22,708 bases of DNA from a virus: positions 1-22,708 of IMG/VR virus record IMGVR_UViG_3300010354_012352, one strand, 5' to 3'. The translations under genes were made by a program, and so were the position numbers. How positions within the stretch are numbered: the stretch's first letter is position 1; each line of letters begins with the position of its first letter. Below are positions 20,944-22,708 of this stretch, piece after piece. The notes beneath the pieces were generated by a model that saw only the letters and a program-made list of their open reading frames with translations, did no database searches and was not told the origin of the DNA.

Positions 20944-21623
20944 TGTTCAAGCATATTGATGTGAATCTCCCTCAACTTGAAAGGGAGACTATAGATGGTG
21001 TTCGTTACTATAAAGTTCCTAATGATGATGAACTTCTTAAATTAGTTTCAATTACTTCTGTTACTAGTCATAAAAATCGCCAGTTTTTTGCAAACTGGCG
21101 TAAAAAAGTTGGCGAAGAAGAAGCAGATAAAATCACTAAACAAGCAACCAGTCGTGGGACTGATATGCATACTTTAGTAGAAAATTATCTTTCTAATGTA
21201 GACCTTCCAGATGTCCAACCTCTGTCGCAGTTTCTGTTTAAAATTGCGAAGAAGGATTTGAATCGTATAAATAATGTTTATGCTCTTGAAGGTTCCCTAT
21301 ACAGCAAAGTACTTGGAGTAGCGGGAACTGTAGATTGTATTGCCGAGTTTGATGGCGAATTAGCGATAATCGATTTCAAAACATCCAAAAAACCAAAACC
21401 ACGGGAGTGGATTGAACATTATTTTGTTCAATGCGCTGCTTATGCCTGTATGTTCTATGAACTTACGGACATTCCCGTCAAAAAACTTGTAATCATTATG
21501 GCTTGCGAAAATGGAGAATCAATCGTTTATGAAGAATATGACAAATCAAAATACATCAAACTACTCACCCAATACATTAGAGAGTTTGTTAGAGATAAAC
21601 TGGAACAGTATGGAAACAAATAA
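20943..21623 (+). CDS. PD-(D/E)XK (RecB/Cas4-like) nuclease
   Basis: 226 residues from ATG 20943, which overlaps the phoH stop by one base (TGATG). An in-frame TTG three bases earlier is rejected. RGTDMHTLVENYL (~70-82) supplies a helix with the His and Glu typical of RecB-like nucleases. The core is VAGTVDCIAEFDG (~126-138) then LAIIDFKTSKKPKP (~140-153), giving D...D-x-K. HYFVQCAAYACM (~160) is the following Q-x-x-x-Y helix. Similar proteins in T4-like cyanophages are annotated as exonucleases. No iron-sulfur cysteine cluster of true Cas4 is seen. A role in host DNA breakdown or recombination is inferred. Confidence 0.85.
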   Translation: MFKHIDVNLPQLERETIDGVRYYKVPNDDELLKLVSITSVTSHKNRQFFANWRKKVGEEEADKITKQATSRGTDMHTLVENYLSNVDLPDVQPLSQFLFKIAKKDLNRINNVYALEGSLYSKVLGVAGTVDCIAEFDGELAIIDFKTSKKPKPREWIEHYFVQCAAYACMFYELTDIPVKKLVIIMACENGESIVYEEYDKSKYIKLLTQYIREFVRDKLEQYGNK

Positions 21624-21870
21624 AGAACTAGAACAGGCAATAGAGAACAAGTTTTTAACACCATCTAAATTTGCTTTAGAGATCGAAAATATCGTGGCAG
21701 TTGAAAAGGTAAATTATATCGACGCTATTTGCCATTATTGTGAAATTAACGGTATTGATGTAGAATCGGTAACGAAACTTATTTCAAAACCACTCAAAGA
21801 ACGACTAAAATGGGACGCTATTCGTCTCAACTTTATGAAAAAAACTTCTAGGGCAAAACTTCCACTATGA
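21610..21870 (+). CDS. 33: gp33-like late-transcription coactivator
   Basis: 86 residues from ATG 21610; upstream in-frame ATGs (from 21511) would overlap the nuclease gene by more than 100 bases and are rejected. METNKELEQAIENKFLTPSKFALEIE is followed by YIDAICHYCEINGIDVESV and KLISKPLKERLKWDAIRLNF, which fit the small helical late-transcription coactivator family including T4 gp33. Position next to gp59 also matches T4-like cyanophages. T4 gp33 ties RNA polymerase to the sliding clamp at late promoters. The C-terminus is basic and ends AKLPL, without an obvious acidic-hydrophobic clamp motif. It overlaps the nuclease gene by 14 bases and gp59 by four. Confidence 0.75.
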   Translation: METNKELEQAIENKFLTPSKFALEIENIVAVEKVNYIDAICHYCEINGIDVESVTKLISKPLKERLKWDAIRLNFMKKTSRAKLPL

Positions 21871-22457
21871 GTCCTTTTGAGACATATCAAACTTATCTTT
21901 CTATGAAAAGTCATTTTACGAATCGTAAATATGACTTTTTTAAGTATGGGGGCAAATCAAAAGCAACAGTTGCAACATTCAACAAACGCAAAGACAAATA
22001 TTGGTTTGAGAAGACCTCAAGAAAGTATTCTGACAAAGAAGTTGTAGACTTTTTATTATCTAATTTTGTATCAGTAGACAACCCACAAAACTTATGGATT
22101 GGAGAAATTATCAATTCTGGCGAAAGGACTTACGCCGACTGGATGAGAAGACAACAGAGTTTGAGTTACTTATTCAAAGAGCAAAGCAACGAATTGTTCT
22201 CGGAGATCAAATTAGACGATGCTCTGAACTGTTCCAAAGGGCACCCACCAGTTCTCAAAAGACTTCTAAGCGGGAAGTTATCTCTAGAAACATTCGTAAT
22301 TTACGACAAAATATTCCGTTTCTCAGAAAATTTTGATAAAAAACTATTGGATCCTGTGTGGGAAACCGTAAGTTTGAAAATCAAAAAGTATGATCCCTTT
22401 CTAAATATCAATATGTTCCAATACAAAAAAATCTTAAGAGATATTTTATATGAGTAA
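21867..22457 (+). CDS. 59: gp59-like helicase loader
   Basis: 196 residues, near the 217 of T4 gp59. MSPFETYQTYLSMKSHF at the start, the KYGGKSKATVATFNKRKDKYW segment and YADWMRRQQSLSYLF fit the all-helical gp59 fold with its N-terminal HMG-like half. T4 gp59 places the gp41 helicase on gp32-coated forks and restrains the polymerase. The start overlaps the gp33 stop as ATGA, and its end overlaps the next gene by eight bases. Gene order gp33-gp59 is the T4 order. The assignment rests on pattern and context together. Confidence 0.85.
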   Translation: MSPFETYQTYLSMKSHFTNRKYDFFKYGGKSKATVATFNKRKDKYWFEKTSRKYSDKEVVDFLLSNFVSVDNPQNLWIGEIINSGERTYADWMRRQQSLSYLFKEQSNELFSEIKLDDALNCSKGHPPVLKRLLSGKLSLETFVIYDKIFRFSENFDKKLLDPVWETVSLKIKKYDPFLNINMFQYKKILRDILYE

Positions 22458-22708
22458 ATTTTTTGATTCTGAATTAATTCAGCAAGAATTACGTGAAATT
22501 AATGAACTTCAGGAATTCATTTACAAAAGTATTTTATCTTTTGGTATGATGGATCGTGAAGGTAAATTGGAACATATTGAAAAACTAACAGAACTTCTTG
22601 AGAAACAGAAGATTATGTACACGAGACTGTCTTTATCTGATGATCCTGATGCTATCGAGATGAAGGAAAATTTGAGAAAGTCCGTTGCTTTGATGGGATT
22701 CTCTCCCG
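22450..22708 (+). CDS. DUF1825-like protein (3' end outside window)
   Basis: 86 residues are visible from ATG 22450, with the frame open to the window edge. FFDSELIQQELREINELQEF, HIEKLTELLEKQKIMYTRLS and LSDDPDAIEMKE match the DUF1825 family of cyanobacteria and their phages, normally ~105-110 residues, so only ~20 are missing. The protein is helical, leucine-patterned and acidic. Function is unknown. The start lies inside the end of gp59 (eight-base overlap), indicating coupled translation with the replication genes. Confidence 0.8.
   Translation, partial: MSKFFDSELIQQELREINELQEFIYKSILSFGMMDREGKLEHIEKLTELLEKQKIMYTRLSLSDDPDAIEMKENLRKSVALMGFSP

Noticed and set aside
20943-21623. True Cas4 of a CRISPR system
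   Set aside because: The nuclease core fits RecB/Cas4-like enzymes, but the iron-sulfur cysteines and any cas neighbours are missing; it lies in a T4-type replication cluster.

Overview
This window looks like part of the genome of a T4-like myovirus that infects marine cyanobacteria (a cyanophage), probably of the Prochlorococcus/Synechococcus group. The evidence is an AT-rich, densely packed, entirely plus-strand layout; T4 core replication and late-transcription genes (gp33-like and gp59-like) beside phoH, thyX and a PD-(D/E)XK nuclease; small proteins of types otherwise typical of cyanobacteria (a YRG-motif/DUF4278-like peptide and a DUF1825-like protein); and late promoters of the NATAAATA type. 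The host species cannot be fixed from the sequence.

Region 1 (1-7784) is a late structural cassette of tail-fibre or adhesin genes: a collagen-like fibre protein cut by the window edge, a LamG-type lectin-like protein, a 945-residue modular beta-rich virion protein, a 67-residue adaptor-like protein, a glycine-rich plus LamG adhesin, and a C1q/TNF-like fibre-tip protein. Two of these genes carry late promoters with identical spacing to the start codon. Two short-protein/LamG-protein pairs share the same stop-start junction.

Region 2 (7851-16765) is a seven-gene carbohydrate island, apparently starting from an extended -10 promoter: a GH130-like propeller protein, a SAM methyltransferase-like protein, a GT11 fucosyltransferase-like protein, a GT2-GT25-methyltransferase fusion, a methyltransferase-GT17-TPR fusion, a methyltransferase-GT2 fusion, and a WavE-like protein. 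Together they could build and methylate a glycan. Its target (host LPS, virion fibres or something else) is not shown by the sequence. This is the best candidate for an undescribed system.

Region 3 (16770-18858) holds a glutaredoxin, a 190-base non-coding leader with two strong stem-loops, a small membrane protein overlapping an uncharacterised phage protein, a further unknown protein and a rho-independent terminator. A stand-alone unit follows: NtcA-like box, sigma70-like promoter, duplicated structured leader, two micro-proteins and a second terminator.

Region 4 (18889-22708) is a replication and nucleotide-metabolism operon. Its promoter takes its -35 from the loop of the preceding terminator. 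Gene order is a 55-residue protein, a coiled-coil protein, thyX, an FmdB-like protein, phoH, a PD-(D/E)XK nuclease, gp33, gp59 and a DUF1825-like protein that runs off the window. Many of these genes overlap by a few bases, suggesting translational coupling. All family assignments were made by eye from motifs, without database searches.
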